A stretch of 64,000 nt of DNA, from NCBI RefSeq assembly GCF_003545715.1, contig NZ_QVNU01000006.1, positions 62,001 to 126,000 on the forward strand. The letters are read 5' to 3'. Source of the stretch: Taibaiella koreensis (GTDB lineage: Bacteria > Bacteroidota > Bacteroidia > Chitinophagales > Chitinophagaceae). The first letter of the stretch is position 1. Every line of letters begins with the position of its first letter. The position numbers were made by a program, and so were the translations under genes. Positions 18,701 through 26,505 of the stretch are shown here, one piece after another. The notes under the pieces were generated by a model, which was given only the letters and a program-made list of their open reading frames with translations, did no database searches and was not told where the DNA came from.

Positions 18701-18912
18701 ACCCTAACCCGGCGCTGGAAAGTGTTGTTATCAGTAACGCGAAAGGCGTACCGGTCCCATGCAGGATAAGGATCATGGATATGCCTGGTCACTTGCTCCT
18801 GGAAACATCAATCACCCGCAACGGGCAACGTATTTCGCTGGCCAACCTAAGGCCCGGCGCTTACCTGCTGCAGCTGCCCGACGGCACTGTGTTTAAGCTT
18901 GAGAAACGGTAA
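15745..18912 (+). CDS. Large secreted T9SS beta-helix and Ig-like repeat protein
   Basis: This 1055-residue exported protein starts with a signal peptide (to Ser-Arg-Ala-Ala near residue 22) and the block IIYVDSAHAGG...GASWATAF seen in choice-of-anchor Q proteins. Residues about 120-620 form a right-handed parallel beta-helix with many GGGIYN-type turns. Residues about 700-970 hold four Ig-like repeats, each starting LG(N/P/D)D, with Tyr/Leu-Trp later. The C-terminus (VYPNPALESVVIS, GAYLLQL) is a T9SS type A sorting domain. It is likely surface-exposed or released and may bind polysaccharide. The gene stands alone, 119 bp after the two-component pair. Confidence 0.88.
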   Translation: MKRIHHLALIFLCLCPSLSRAAIIYVDSAHAGGTQTGASWATAFQHFQSGIDAAQSGDSVWVAQGTYQPPPGASFQMKEGVKILGGFLNTDTAATQRDFQGNLTVLKGNGNSVIRNDATGLTAAALLDGFTISGGNAGQGGGIYNNYASPRISNCVIKDNAALSGAGLYNRGKLDIRHTTIIGNIAINSTGYSTQGGGIYNIGSAGDTLLHCIIRNNIASTGCGIYNDSSSLYMDYCLVDSNQSSDANLYASGYGGGICNQFAVSLLIRHSRIIANHIAAYNNIYAYGGGLLHWGQTLTIDSCIIGGNKATASQPYGGGIAITGYGPVNITHSTFSGNMAEGANAFGGGIYNWSAATITISDCDITDNMGYTDAVYRCYGGGFYNAGIAPVSLNRCRIARNTAYSSYQTECKGGGIYNAGEALFGINDCSITDNKISTYHFNSYGGGIYNDATAPMQISHSLISRNIAECTPLIFYRALGGGIYHSGDSLELAYCTIRDNKALNAGGGIYIEGSTTVSTISNSIFTADSAKNGAAIYCQGAAPIIAGALLYRNVADSFGAACYNSSSSPRISNSTIVCNRAPGSAIYNTANSAPMLVNTIVWANSGGMLSSGASTPQVTYSLVQGINGSIPEHNIDGNTDPLFADTTAADFSLRFNSPCIDNGHNINVPVTLTNDLAGNNRIENSIVDRGAYEYRFAINLGNDTTICPGDSFMLDARNPGAACLWNTGDTTRSIRISDTGYYSVSVSNSFGTITDTIHIGFKNPPTPDLGNDTIRCTGVLLDAGYPGSSYLWSTGDTTQHISALTPGIYSVKVTGINYCVGYDTINIGLYPLPLIDLGPDTAICRTDTLLLEVPYPGATYLWSDGSVQPMLRVYASGIYSVAVTDGNQCTSYDTLSVRVKARPVVDLGDDITLAQGASAVLNAGNPGSGYLWNTAETTQTITVTQAGTYTVWVTNSENCQTMDSVHILWTNAINNRQAGATAWQVYPNPALESVVISNAKGVPVPCRIRIMDMPGHLLLETSITRNGQRISLANLRPGAYLLQLPDGTVFKLEKR

Positions 18913-18920
18913 AGCAAACA

Positions 18921-19415
18921 TTAAGCCTGTTCTGCCTTACGACGGAAAGGACCTTGCGGTGAAATGATCTCGAGATTCACGCCATCGGGATCGCGAAAAT
19001 AAGCTACCGCCGTACCGAAACCGGATCGCAACCCGTCTTCTTCCCCGAAAACGATGGGCTCCCCTTCGGGCTGCACACCGATCTCTTTGAGGCGGGCCAT
19101 GGCCGCGTCTATATCGTCGACCTCAAAGCAAAGATGCATGGCGCTGATCTGGTTGTTGCGGTAAGAAGTCTTTTCGGCCTGCGGCACGACGTATTCGAGA
19201 ATATCGATATTCAGGTTATCGAGTTGCAGGTTGGCGTATTTGATCTGCGTATCTTCCAGACCCTGCACTCTGGCCATCCTGGCGCCGCCTATCTGGTCTA
19301 CATTCGACACCTTTGTGCCGGTAAGTGCTTCATAGAAAGCAATGGAGGCTTCCAGGCTGCTCACTGTAATGCCGACATGATTGGCACGGGAAAATCCTTT
19401 ATAGGTTTGGCTCAT
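18921..19415 (-). CDS. VOC family (glyoxalase-fold) protein
   Basis: This 164-residue protein is a vicinal oxygen chelate fold member. A first half begins ANHVGITVSSLEASIAFYEALTG with a likely metal His, and the second half has SAMHLCFEVDDIDAAMARL with another His. The late AYFRDPDGVNLEIISP holds the conserved Glu ligand. These metal-type residues are consistent with glyoxalase I- or dioxygenase-like activity, but the substrate cannot be assigned. The ATG at 19415 is chosen over one at 19433, which adds six residues without conservation. It is convergent with the beta-helix gene, 8 bp apart. Confidence 0.85.
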   Translation of the reverse strand: MSQTYKGFSRANHVGITVSSLEASIAFYEALTGTKVSNVDQIGGARMARVQGLEDTQIKYANLQLDNLNIDILEYVVPQAEKTSYRNNQISAMHLCFEVDDIDAAMARLKEIGVQPEGEPIVFGEEDGLRSGFGTAVAYFRDPDGVNLEIISPQGPFRRKAEQA

Positions 19416-19473
19416 GTTCAGGTTTTTTACCAAATTTACATAATCTCAGGAGGGAAAAGATACCAACGAAACG

Positions 19474-19583
19474 TTAAGTACCCGGGACGGTCAATATAGA
19501 ATAACCGGTGAAGAAGTCAACCAGCGCTTCGGTATTGGAAGGCCCCCGCGTTTCGGGATCCCCAGGAGAATAATGGCCTTCAT
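19474..19583 (-). pseudogene. Frameshifted remnant of a flavodoxin-like gene
   Basis: Read on the minus strand, the ATG at 19583 opens MKAIILLG, a typical start of flavodoxin/NADPH-dependent FMN reductase proteins. A one-base frame change is then needed to continue as PSNTEALVDFFTGYSILTV, where SNTEAL matches the usual loop. A stop follows at 19474-19476. Only about 35 codons remain, so the rest of the gene is gone. Family identity rests on this short stretch and is an inference. Confidence 0.4.
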
Positions 19584-19702
19584 AAAATCGACTTATTGGT
19601 TATCATTTCAGATGAAACAATAACGACCCGGGCGCCGGTTGGTTGATAATCTTGCCAAAGGCGAAGGAGGCTTTTTTTCACATGGAGAAAAAAACAGGCT
19701 AC

Positions 19703-20332
19703 TCAATTCCTATTTCTGGTTTCTAAAACATGGCGTTTTACCTTTTCAAAAATGGCCCTGTTTTGATCATTGATCTTGCAATTATCGATCAGGGTTACTT
19801 CATCAAAACAAGGCCCGTTCCAGTCCATAGTGCAAACATAGGTTGCTTCAACAATACCAAATTCCCTGGTATAGTAGAAGAACCAGTTGCCAAAATCCTC
19901 ATTCCATTCAGATTCAAAATTTGAGGAGAAGGCGTATATAACAATGGGATTACTCATTATAGTAAGAGTATCCATTGCATATAATGCATATCCGATACTA
20001 TCCGAAGAAATGATCTGGAATTGAGAAGTTAACTCGTGCTCCAGATATCGTATTTCCAAAAGAACATCAGAATCTCCGGGCAACTGTTTAAGCGAATCTA
20101 ACTCCCTTGGTATTGTAGTGCCTTCTATTCTCTTCTCAGCTATATGTCCATCAACCTTTTGAATAAAGGCATCAATTGTCTCCGATTGGCTTATCGGGTT
20201 TGGCTCCAGACGGCCATTTGCCCGCATAACGGTATCAACGGCTTCGCCCGAATGCCTGATCCAGGTATGCTTACACTGCCCGAAAGCGATATGAACGGTC
20301 AATAAAGCAACAACTGAAAACAGTATTTTCAT
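19703..20332 (-). CDS. Hypothetical exported protein
   Basis: This 209-residue protein starts with a signal peptide (hydrophobic core then AFGQC). It is acidic and has Cys residues that may pair (residue 20, and CTMDWNGPCFDE and DNCKINDQN late). No known domain is seen. It is single, with the remnant of a flavodoxin gene after it and an unrelated gene before it, so its context is uninformative. Confidence 0.6.
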   Translation of the reverse strand: MKILFSVVALLTVHIAFGQCKHTWIRHSGEAVDTVMRANGRLEPNPISQSETIDAFIQKVDGHIAEKRIEGTTIPRELDSLKQLPGDSDVLLEIRYLEHELTSQFQIISSDSIGYALYAMDTLTIMSNPIVIYAFSSNFESEWNEDFGNWFFYYTREFGIVEATYVCTMDWNGPCFDEVTLIDNCKINDQNRAIFEKVKRHVLETRNRN

Positions 20333-20379
20333 GTGGCACTGATTGAAATGGATGTGCAGCCAGACATAAGGTCCCCTAC

Positions 20380-20940
20380 CTAAATACTATAATATTGTTT
20401 AAACCAGACTTCAAAGGGTTGCTGGTACTTATCTTGCGCCGCTTTGATCGTTTGGTTAGGTTCCTGTACCGGATCAAGATTGCAATTCTCTTTCAGCCAT
20501 TCGCGAAAGGCCGGCTGGTCATCGCTGGGTTCATGGTCCTCTTCATGCTTGTAAAAATAAGCGGTCTCAAAGTCGACGGAAATTTCGGTATCATAAGTGA
20601 GCAGCTGCAGCAACTGCCGAAAATCTTCGGCCACGATGTGAACACCACCCTCGTCTCCAAAAACAAGGATGGGCATCGCTTCCAATGGCTTTCCTGTTCC
20701 GTTATCCCAAAAGGTATAAAACGAACCGGAGCCATTTGCCTGGGCGAAAGGTATGAGGCGCTCCAAAAAGGCCTCGTTTTCACTCCAGGACCTAAGCCCC
20801 GATTTATTATCGACGAAGAGGCCAAAACCCTGCGCATAATATTCGAAACCGGAAATGTTATTTTGAAAATGGATGAGCTGTTCCATTGCGTCCGGGATGT
20901 CGTTCCGCCCCAGGTTTTCCTTAAATACTTTACTGTCCAT
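20380..20940 (-). CDS. SMI1/KNR4-like (SUKH) small protein, tentative
   Basis: This 186-residue soluble protein has a GFEYYAQGFGLFVDN start, a GSGSFYTFWDNG block and PILVFGDEGGVHIVAEDF, then a helical acidic C-terminus. The order of short aromatic and Gly-rich motifs recalls SMI1/KNR4 (SUKH) proteins, which often act as immunity proteins for polymorphic toxins. No toxin gene is adjacent, so this role is only suggested. It has no signal peptide. The ATG at 20940 is the sole reasonable start. Confidence in the family is moderate at best. Confidence 0.5.
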   Translation of the reverse strand: MDSKVFKENLGRNDIPDAMEQLIHFQNNISGFEYYAQGFGLFVDNKSGLRSWSENEAFLERLIPFAQANGSGSFYTFWDNGTGKPLEAMPILVFGDEGGVHIVAEDFRQLLQLLTYDTEISVDFETAYFYKHEEDHEPSDDQPAFREWLKENCNLDPVQEPNQTIKAAQDKYQQPFEVWFKQYYSI

Positions 20941-21303
20941 ATCTATACGATTTATTCGGGCCTTTTAAAAATGATTTTATTCTTCACGCGCCTGGTTGAA
21001 TTATATGGCCGCCCTTTTCTTATCTGCTCTTCGCCGGTCCGATTGGTCTGCCAGGGTATACCTGCTTTTATTTCCCCGGAAATGCATGTTGTCTTCTGTG
21101 AGCCAGGGATTGCCAATATAATAAATTCTGAGTATCCGGATATAGGAAACAAAGCCGGTCCTTGAGCTTGTCGAAAGGACAAAGATGGTGCTTCGACAAG
21201 CTCAGCAATCGTTAGCCGGAAGCAAATTGTATCATGTTCCCTATATCCGGATAGTCACTTAATAAATAATGTCATCCCCCATACCCAATAGCAACCGCTT
21301 ATG
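20941..21303. other. Intergenic stretch with compound inverted repeat, no gene
   Basis: No supported coding gene. It contains the nested palindrome at 21133-21253, and otherwise A+T-rich sequence in which I see no promoter or RNA. Confidence 0.5.
21133..21253. repeat. Nested inverted repeat element
   Basis: The outer arms TATCCGGATATAGGAAAC (21133-21150) and GTTCCCTATATCCGGATA (around 21236-21253) pair with one mismatch, while the inner arms TGAGCTTGTCGAA and TTCGACAAGCTCA pair exactly. The inner part is the well-known dispersed Bacteroidota palindrome core. Confidence 0.6.
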
Positions 21304-21759
21304 TTATAGGTTCCACTCATAGCTCAGCCAGTCCTTATTCTCCCGGGCGCCCAGTCGTTGGTAAAATTTCAGACCGGCCTCGTTCCAGGGCGCTACCGTC
21401 CATTTAATTTGCGCACAGTTGTTTTGCTCTGCTTCCTTCCTTAAAGCATGCATCAATTGCCCGCCGATCTTCTGTCCCCGGTACGGTTCTGCAATATAAA
21501 GCTCCTTGAGGTAAATAGCGGGCCTGTTCTGCGCCGTATAAGGCAGAAAATAATACACCAGCATTCCGGCAAGGGTATCGTGGTCATCGGCTACGATACA
21601 ATAAAAGTCGGGTGGGTTTTTACGAAAACCGCTTTCGCGCACAATTTCTGGCGTAATGGCAAACGAATCGATATACTGTTCAAATATGGCCAGCTCCCTC
21701 ATTAAAATCCAGAGCTGTTCGTAATCTTTCTCAATGGCTTTCCGTATCGTAACAGGCAT
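21304..21759 (-). CDS. GNAT family N-acetyltransferase
   Basis: This 151-residue protein has the GNAT fold. The acetyl-CoA pyrophosphate loop is in ELYIAEPYRGQKIGGQLM (motif A, R-G-x-x-x-G), and the end has NEAGLKFYQRLGA typical of motif B. It should transfer an acetyl group from acetyl-CoA to an unknown amine. There is no signal peptide. It is a single gene, 89 bp after the start-distal end of the HxlR regulator. Confidence 0.88.
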   Translation of the reverse strand: MPVTIRKAIEKDYEQLWILMRELAIFEQYIDSFAITPEIVRESGFRKNPPDFYCIVADDHDTLAGMLVYYFLPYTAQNRPAIYLKELYIAEPYRGQKIGGQLMHALRKEAEQNNCAQIKWTVAPWNEAGLKFYQRLGARENKDWLSYEWNL

Positions 21760-21848
21760 ACTTTATTTAAATTTTGCAATAAACGCTTCTTGTCAAAGCA
21801 ATGTTGTACTTCGTTTCCAAAAGGATGACACATGTGATCCCTGTTCTC

Positions 21849-22205
21849 TTACCACCCCTTCCTGATCTTGTCACGATGTATCTGGCCCCAGTCCGACAAG
21901 GCATGTAGCACGTCCTTCAGTGTATCTGCGTAAGTGGTTACCTGGTATTCTACCACTACCGGCGATTGTGTGTGTACAACGCGCCTGACAAAGCCATTCA
22001 ATTCAAGTTCCTTCAGCTCATTGGACAATACCCGGGCCGAGATGCCTTCGACAGCCCGCTGGATCTCGTTGAAGCGTGTGTTGCCTTCCCGCAGCGCAAT
22101 GATGACGCGTAGCTTCCATTTGCCACCGATTACATACAAGGCGTCGCCTACATAAGAAAGTGATCTTACGCATTCCTGTGTCCCAAGCACAATTTCATCA
22201 TTCAT
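21849..22205 (-). CDS. HxlR family transcriptional regulator
   Basis: This 118-residue winged-helix regulator has the HxlR core: VGDALYVIGGKWKLRVIIAL, then TRFNEIQRAVEGISARVLSNELKELELNGFV. It is likely redox- or quinone-responsive, as many HxlR proteins are. The ATG at 22205 gives the standard length; an open frame extends upstream to 22541 but runs antisense through the oxidoreductase gene. It is divergent from an FMN-dependent oxidoreductase gene, and a 28-bp palindrome lies between them as operator. Confidence 0.88.
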   Translation of the reverse strand: MNDEIVLGTQECVRSLSYVGDALYVIGGKWKLRVIIALREGNTRFNEIQRAVEGISARVLSNELKELELNGFVRRVVHTQSPVVVEYQVTTYADTLKDVLHALSDWGQIHRDKIRKGW

Positions 22206-22228
22206 AAATATTTGATTTTCAAAAGCTA

Positions 22229-22256
22229 TACAAAAGATTAGTACTAACCTTTTGTA
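22229..22256. promoter_or_regulatory. HxlR operator palindrome
   Basis: A near-perfect 28-bp palindrome (26 of 28 positions) from TACAAAAG to CTTTTGTA lies between the divergent HxlR and oxidoreductase genes. Part of it (CTAACCTTTT at 22244) repeats at 22262. This is the expected site for the regulator. Confidence 0.7.
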
Positions 22257-22313
22257 TATTGCTAACCTTTTACAAGCGAATGTAAATAGTTTTGCGCTCA
22301 TAAAAATCAATTG

Positions 22314-22913
22314 ATGAAAAAAATATTGCACATCATATCGAGCCCTAAACAGGAAGGGTCTATGAGCAGGAAGCTGGGTAACGCTATTATTGAAAAATTG
22401 CAGGCGGCCTATCCCGGCAGCACGGTTACCGAAAACAACCTGGTAGCCGACTATTGGCCGCACATCGAGAGCGCACAGGCGAACGCCTTTCATACGCCGG
22501 CAGAACAAAGGACCCCGGAGCATCTGGAAGCTTTGAAGCATTCCGACAAGGCCATACAGGAGCTAATGGAAGCCGACATTATTGTTATTGGTGCGCCGGT
22601 GTATAACTTCTCCATTCATTCATCGCTGAAAGCCTGGATCGATCATATCGTGCGCGGCGGCGATACCTTTAAATATAGCGAAAGCGGCCCCGAGGGTATG
22701 GTTAAAGGCAAAAAGGTATACCTGGCTATCAGCTCCGGCGGCGTTTACAGCGAGGGCCCGATGAAGCCAATGGACCATGGCGAACCCTATTTGCGGTTTA
22801 TGCTGGGCTTCCTGGGCATGACCGACATTACTGTATTCCGGATTGAAGGACTTTCTATGCCCGGTGTGAAAGATACTGCGGTGGAAAAAGGGTTGGCGGG
22901 CATCAGCATCTGA
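22314..22913 (+). CDS. azoR: FMN-dependent NADH-azoreductase / flavodoxin-fold NAD(P)H oxidoreductase
   Basis: This 199-residue flavodoxin-fold enzyme should reduce quinones or azo compounds with NADH and FMN in the cytoplasm. It starts KKILHIISSPKQEGSMSRKL (FMN phosphate loop) and has APVYNFSIHSSLKAWIDHI and ISSGGVYSEGP, matching the AzoR family. The ATG at 22314 is used, not the TTG at 22311. It is divergent from the HxlR gene and shares its palindromic operator, so quinone- or electrophile-triggered induction is likely (inference). A terminator follows at 22935. Confidence 0.9.
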   Translation: MKKILHIISSPKQEGSMSRKLGNAIIEKLQAAYPGSTVTENNLVADYWPHIESAQANAFHTPAEQRTPEHLEALKHSDKAIQELMEADIIVIGAPVYNFSIHSSLKAWIDHIVRGGDTFKYSESGPEGMVKGKKVYLAISSGGVYSEGPMKPMDHGEPYLRFMLGFLGMTDITVFRIEGLSMPGVKDTAVEKGLAGISI

Positions 22914-22934
22914 TCCGCCGACAGGCTGAAAATA

Positions 22935-22984
22935 AGAGGCTGTCTCCTTCGCCTGCCTGCGCAAACATAGAAGACAGCCTCTTT
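22935..22984. terminator. Bidirectional terminator
   Basis: An 11-bp perfect stem (AGAGGCTGTCT at 22935-22945 and AGACAGCCTCT at 22972-22982) lies between the convergent oxidoreductase and phosphoesterase genes. Confidence 0.8.
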
Positions 22985-22993
22985 GATCGCTAC

Positions 22994-24481
22994 TTATATC
23001 GTCAGCTTAATTTTCTCTTCGTATACATTGCCAAAACGGTCTTTGGCCCTTACCATAATTTCTTTGACGCCGGCCGCAGGCACCGCGCTGAACAAGTGGT
23101 CGGTAAGGATAGGCTCTACCCACTTGCGGGATGCCGGTAAGGCATCGCCTTTGTAGAGCGCTACTGCCGCGGGATCGTAGCCTGTATATTGTGCCATAGT
23201 GCCTCTCGGCTTGCCGTCTTCAAACCATGTTACAGTCCATTGCTTGTCGTGGTTCCATATATTGGCGATCACCGCTGAAGCCCGCTCCATGTCGGAGCCG
23301 GGCTTATACAGCCTCAGCTGGTGCTGCTTTTCATAGCCCGTCGATTTATAATACCACGAAATATCGTCGCCATCAACATCGAATACGCCAAAGCCGTTGG
23401 GGGTTCCATCGCCGCATACAGGCCCCGACCACCAGGCGCCACATACAGTACCCAGGTTATGTTCGGTAAGATTGTCTTCCTCCCAAACCTCGTTCCAGTG
23501 CGTATGCCCCGAAACAATCTTTACCTTATAAGGCTTCAAAAGGTCGTACAAGGCCTTACGGTTGATGACCACGCCGCCCGTTTCATCCTCTTTTTTCTTA
23601 TAGCGCCGTTTATCACCGGTATTGGAAGGAATATGCAGCGCTACGACTACAGTGCTGCCCTCTGGCACATAGTTGAGGTCCTTTTCCAGCCATTTCAGCT
23701 GCGTTTCGGTAAGGTAACCGATATACCGTTGTCCTGCCCCGATGAAAAATACATCGTCCAATACCACATAGTGTATCCTGCCTTTATTGAAGGAATAATA
23801 AGAAGGCCCGAACTGCTCTCCGAAACTTCGTTGGGAGCCATCATCGGTGCGGGCTTCACAATCCATGTCGTGGTTACCGATCACCTGCCAGAACGGAACG
23901 CCGGCCATATGTACCGCTTTACGGTAATCTTTGAACAGGTTGAAATTGTCCCATACGAGATCGCCACAGCCGATACCGAAAACAGGCCGGTCTTTCAGGG
24001 TATGGATATGTGCCGATGCGTCGGGCGCCGAAATCGTCAGCAGCTTTTCCGCATCAACTTCATCCTTGATCTGGGTATCGGCCCAAACAACGAAGGTATG
24101 CCTGGTATCGTCCTGGGCAGAAAGGGTTAACGCGAAGTCTGCCTTTTGCTGCTTTACACCTTTTTGCAGCGGCGCATAAAACTTTGCGATTCCCTGATCA
24201 TGGGGGATCTCGTAGCCCGCCGGCAGGGATAGAAAAACAAAACGGGCATCGTAATGCGCTTCCAATACATAATTTCCTTTGGTATCGGTACGGGTTACGG
24301 AAAAGCCGTCGCTTACCGTTACATTGGCGATGCCCTTCCCATCGGCGCTGATCCTCCCGCTTATTTTACGGAAGATATAGTCTTCCTGCTCTTCCCTTTC
24401 CCCCGCAAATACAGCCGGTGCAGAAAAACCGAGACCAGCAGAAAGCAGCCCTATATTTCTGATAAAACTTCTCCTTTTCAT
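22994..24481 (-). CDS. Exported calcineurin-like phosphoesterase (Tat-type signal)
   Basis: This 495-residue protein starts with MKRRSFIRNIGLL, a twin-arginine-like signal followed by an Ala-rich core. A carboxypeptidase-regulatory-like beta domain (GKGIANVTVSDGF) leads to the phosphoesterase core: ADTQ, GCGDLVWDN, VIGNHDMD, ALHIPS and SGHTHWNE supply the metal-binding Asp, Asn and His residues of a binuclear metallophosphoesterase. An Ig-like C-terminal domain follows. The substrate is not known. It stands alone, convergent with the oxidoreductase gene. Confidence 0.9.
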   Translation of the reverse strand: MKRRSFIRNIGLLSAGLGFSAPAVFAGEREEQEDYIFRKISGRISADGKGIANVTVSDGFSVTRTDTKGNYVLEAHYDARFVFLSLPAGYEIPHDQGIAKFYAPLQKGVKQQKADFALTLSAQDDTRHTFVVWADTQIKDEVDAEKLLTISAPDASAHIHTLKDRPVFGIGCGDLVWDNFNLFKDYRKAVHMAGVPFWQVIGNHDMDCEARTDDGSQRSFGEQFGPSYYSFNKGRIHYVVLDDVFFIGAGQRYIGYLTETQLKWLEKDLNYVPEGSTVVVALHIPSNTGDKRRYKKKEDETGGVVINRKALYDLLKPYKVKIVSGHTHWNEVWEEDNLTEHNLGTVCGAWWSGPVCGDGTPNGFGVFDVDGDDISWYYKSTGYEKQHQLRLYKPGSDMERASAVIANIWNHDKQWTVTWFEDGKPRGTMAQYTGYDPAAVALYKGDALPASRKWVEPILTDHLFSAVPAAGVKEIMVRAKDRFGNVYEEKIKLTI

Positions 24482-24498
24482 AATCAGGCATTGACTAT

Positions 24499-24798
24499 TT
24501 AAGATGCTTTGCTTATTGTTTTACTCATGACCTTCATATCTCTGGCGGCTTGCTGCTTGAGTGCCGAAAGACGCTTGCGCAGCAGGATACGGGCTTCTTT
24601 GCGTGCCGCCTCGTACCGGATCACCAGCGACTGAAGGGCCCGCAGGTGTTGCACATACTCCCCATACAGCTGCTCCATATGCTGCAGCCGCTCTTCTATC
24701 TTCCGGTCTGTAAGGGTATTGAGGCCGCCCGGCTTGGAAAGCAGCTCCTTTACACCTTTGTGAAAAGCCTGGTGCTTGGCATTGCTGATCGAAGTCAT
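24499..24798 (-). CDS. Small basic coiled-coil protein, unknown
   Basis: This 99-residue basic protein consists of helical, coiled-coil-prone sequence (DRKIEERLQHMEQLYGEYV, then Lys/Arg-rich). It has no signal peptide or known domain. It ends 17 bp before the phosphoesterase start and could be cotranscribed with it. It might bind nucleic acid given its charge, but this is a guess. Confidence 0.5.
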   Translation of the reverse strand: MTSISNAKHQAFHKGVKELLSKPGGLNTLTDRKIEERLQHMEQLYGEYVQHLRALQSLVIRYEAARKEARILLRKRLSALKQQAARDMKVMSKTISKAS

Positions 24799-25522
24799 AG
24801 CGTCTGGTGTTTGTTGTTGTTTAATGCTTTGCTTAAGGAAATTTGCTTGCAGTATGCGGCGAGATGCCCGGCAGGCGGCTTTCCGCTAAATACCAAAGTT
24901 CCCGGGAAAGCCCTCTACCCTAAGGGTGTTCCGGCCTAAAAGATGCTCCCGGTATAATTGGCGCCACAAGAAAAGGTCGCTTTACGCAGGGGCGGTGTAC
25001 AGCTCCGGCCATCTGTTTTCATATCGATACTGTTTCGTCGGTTTGCAGCGACACTTCCTGACGGCCCTGGGCGTGATAATAATTCAGGATATTATAGCGT
25101 AGGGCTTGCAGGAGGCAAATTCGGTCACCTTGTTGGTGGTATCGTTTTTTACTTTTCCTAAACATTAAGAAAAACGTCCCATACCATATCATGCCTTTTA
25201 TTCCAGCCGGTCGTCCGTACACAAGCTATACCATATAGCTTATGCCGCCAGGCGCCACTCAACACGTTATGCATTGATGTCTTGCCCCGCAGCCCCATGG
25301 TCAATTCAAAACCTGCTTATGGTAAACGCTGCAAAGAAAGCATTTACGTTTTACGTAAATGTTAAGAAATGAAATGGCGAGCCAATAACGGCTTATATGA
25401 TGGCCCTGTGGGGATTGGTTTATTCACAGCGCAGTAACAATCCTGCTTGCGCACAAAGCTGGAATGACACCGGTTTTTCGATAATGTGCATCATCCGGGT
25501 CGGGATCCGGCAATGATAATAG
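24799..25522. other. Long intergenic stretch, no clear gene
   Basis: No convincing coding gene is seen in these 724 bases. A possible minus-strand short frame (ATG at 25162, 48 residues, basic and Gln/Tyr-rich) and a plus-strand one (24958-25161) overlap each other, so at most one is real. A perfect 9-bp inverted repeat (CATTTACGT at 25341 with ACGTAAATG) could be a regulator site. Confidence 0.4.
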
Positions 25523-26248
25523 CTATTCGAATGGTATACGCTGTTCGATATTGCCATAGATATGGATCATACTTCCTTTAGCGGCCTGTGCGCTCATTGT
25601 TCCATTGCGCTCCGCAACAAATGTAAACGACAGCGTGCTGATCTGCTTTTGAGTATTGCCGAAAGTCGATCGGGCAACCGTGTATTTTCCGTTTGAAGTG
25701 ACTTTTACGGTATCTGGTGCTTCTTCTTCGGAATAAGTGATATTGGGCTCATCTTTCTTTTTAAAGTTAACACTCCTGCTTATGAAGAGATAAGCGATTC
25801 CGGGAAGATCTTTCCAGGTTACCACAACATCTTTATTCAGATCGCCGGTTTCAGGATAACTGATGTTTTGCGGATCCACCAGGTCCAATGCGGTAACCTT
25901 TGCCAGAAAGGCTTTTGGAGCGCCGGGCAAAGCTATTTCAAAAAGGAACTGGTTGCCTTGCGGTCTCGCATTCGCCTTTAGATAATAAGTCGTCTCGGTA
26001 TAATACAATTCCTTCTTTATGGTAAAGGGCACTTCTGATCCGTTCACATAAATGCTGATTGAATCGCTTTTGATGGCTCTTCCCTCTTTATCCGTTAAAT
26101 CGATATGGATCTCATTGTCTTCTTTGCGCTGCAGGCTTTGTACGATGCCGATCTCTGCCCGGATATCCGAAAGAAGATGCGGCTGCTTCCGTTCGCCACA
26201 GGAACAGATAACAAGCAGCAGCAATATCAGGCTTGGTTGGCTTTTCAA
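25523..26248 (-). CDS. Hypothetical lipoprotein
   Basis: This 241-residue protein begins with a lipoprotein signal (LLLLVICSCGE, lipidated Cys near residue 17). It then has beta-rich sequence of no recognised family. The start is a TTG at 26248: an in-frame stop (TAA) lies two codons earlier, and no ATG occurs before the lipobox, so TTG is forced. It is a single gene of the same orientation as the beta-helix gene upstream. Confidence 0.65.
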   Translation of the reverse strand: MKSQPSLILLLLVICSCGERKQPHLLSDIRAEIGIVQSLQRKEDNEIHIDLTDKEGRAIKSDSISIYVNGSEVPFTIKKELYYTETTYYLKANARPQGNQFLFEIALPGAPKAFLAKVTALDLVDPQNISYPETGDLNKDVVVTWKDLPGIAYLFISRSVNFKKKDEPNITYSEEEAPDTVKVTSNGKYTVARSTFGNTQKQISTLSFTFVAERNGTMSAQAAKGSMIHIYGNIEQRIPFE

Positions 26249-26505
26249 ATATTAAGGTTTAAATGACACCGGGCAAATGTACCGGAAGAATAACCTTCAA
26301 TCGGTTATCACACAAATACCGCTCATGTCAATACAAAACACTTCTGCTTTTGTTGCTTGAGCTACCCAATCGCTTTAGCGCACACCGTGGCTCGTGTCAA
26401 TGCCCCCCTGTACAAACTTCAAATTTTATGCCGGGTTCGTCCCTCATCATTTCCTTTTTTATAATCTGTACTTACCTGCTTATATGCTTCATACCATGGC
26501 GGTTC

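Noticed and set aside
22206-22541. N-terminal extension of the HxlR frame
   Set aside because: The extension is antisense to the oxidoreductase gene and covers the operator; HxlR homology begins at 22205.
24958-25222. Overlapping opposite frames in the 24.8-25.5 kb gap
   Set aside because: They overlap each other, lack recognised domains and neither has a convincing start or context; left as an unassigned stretch.
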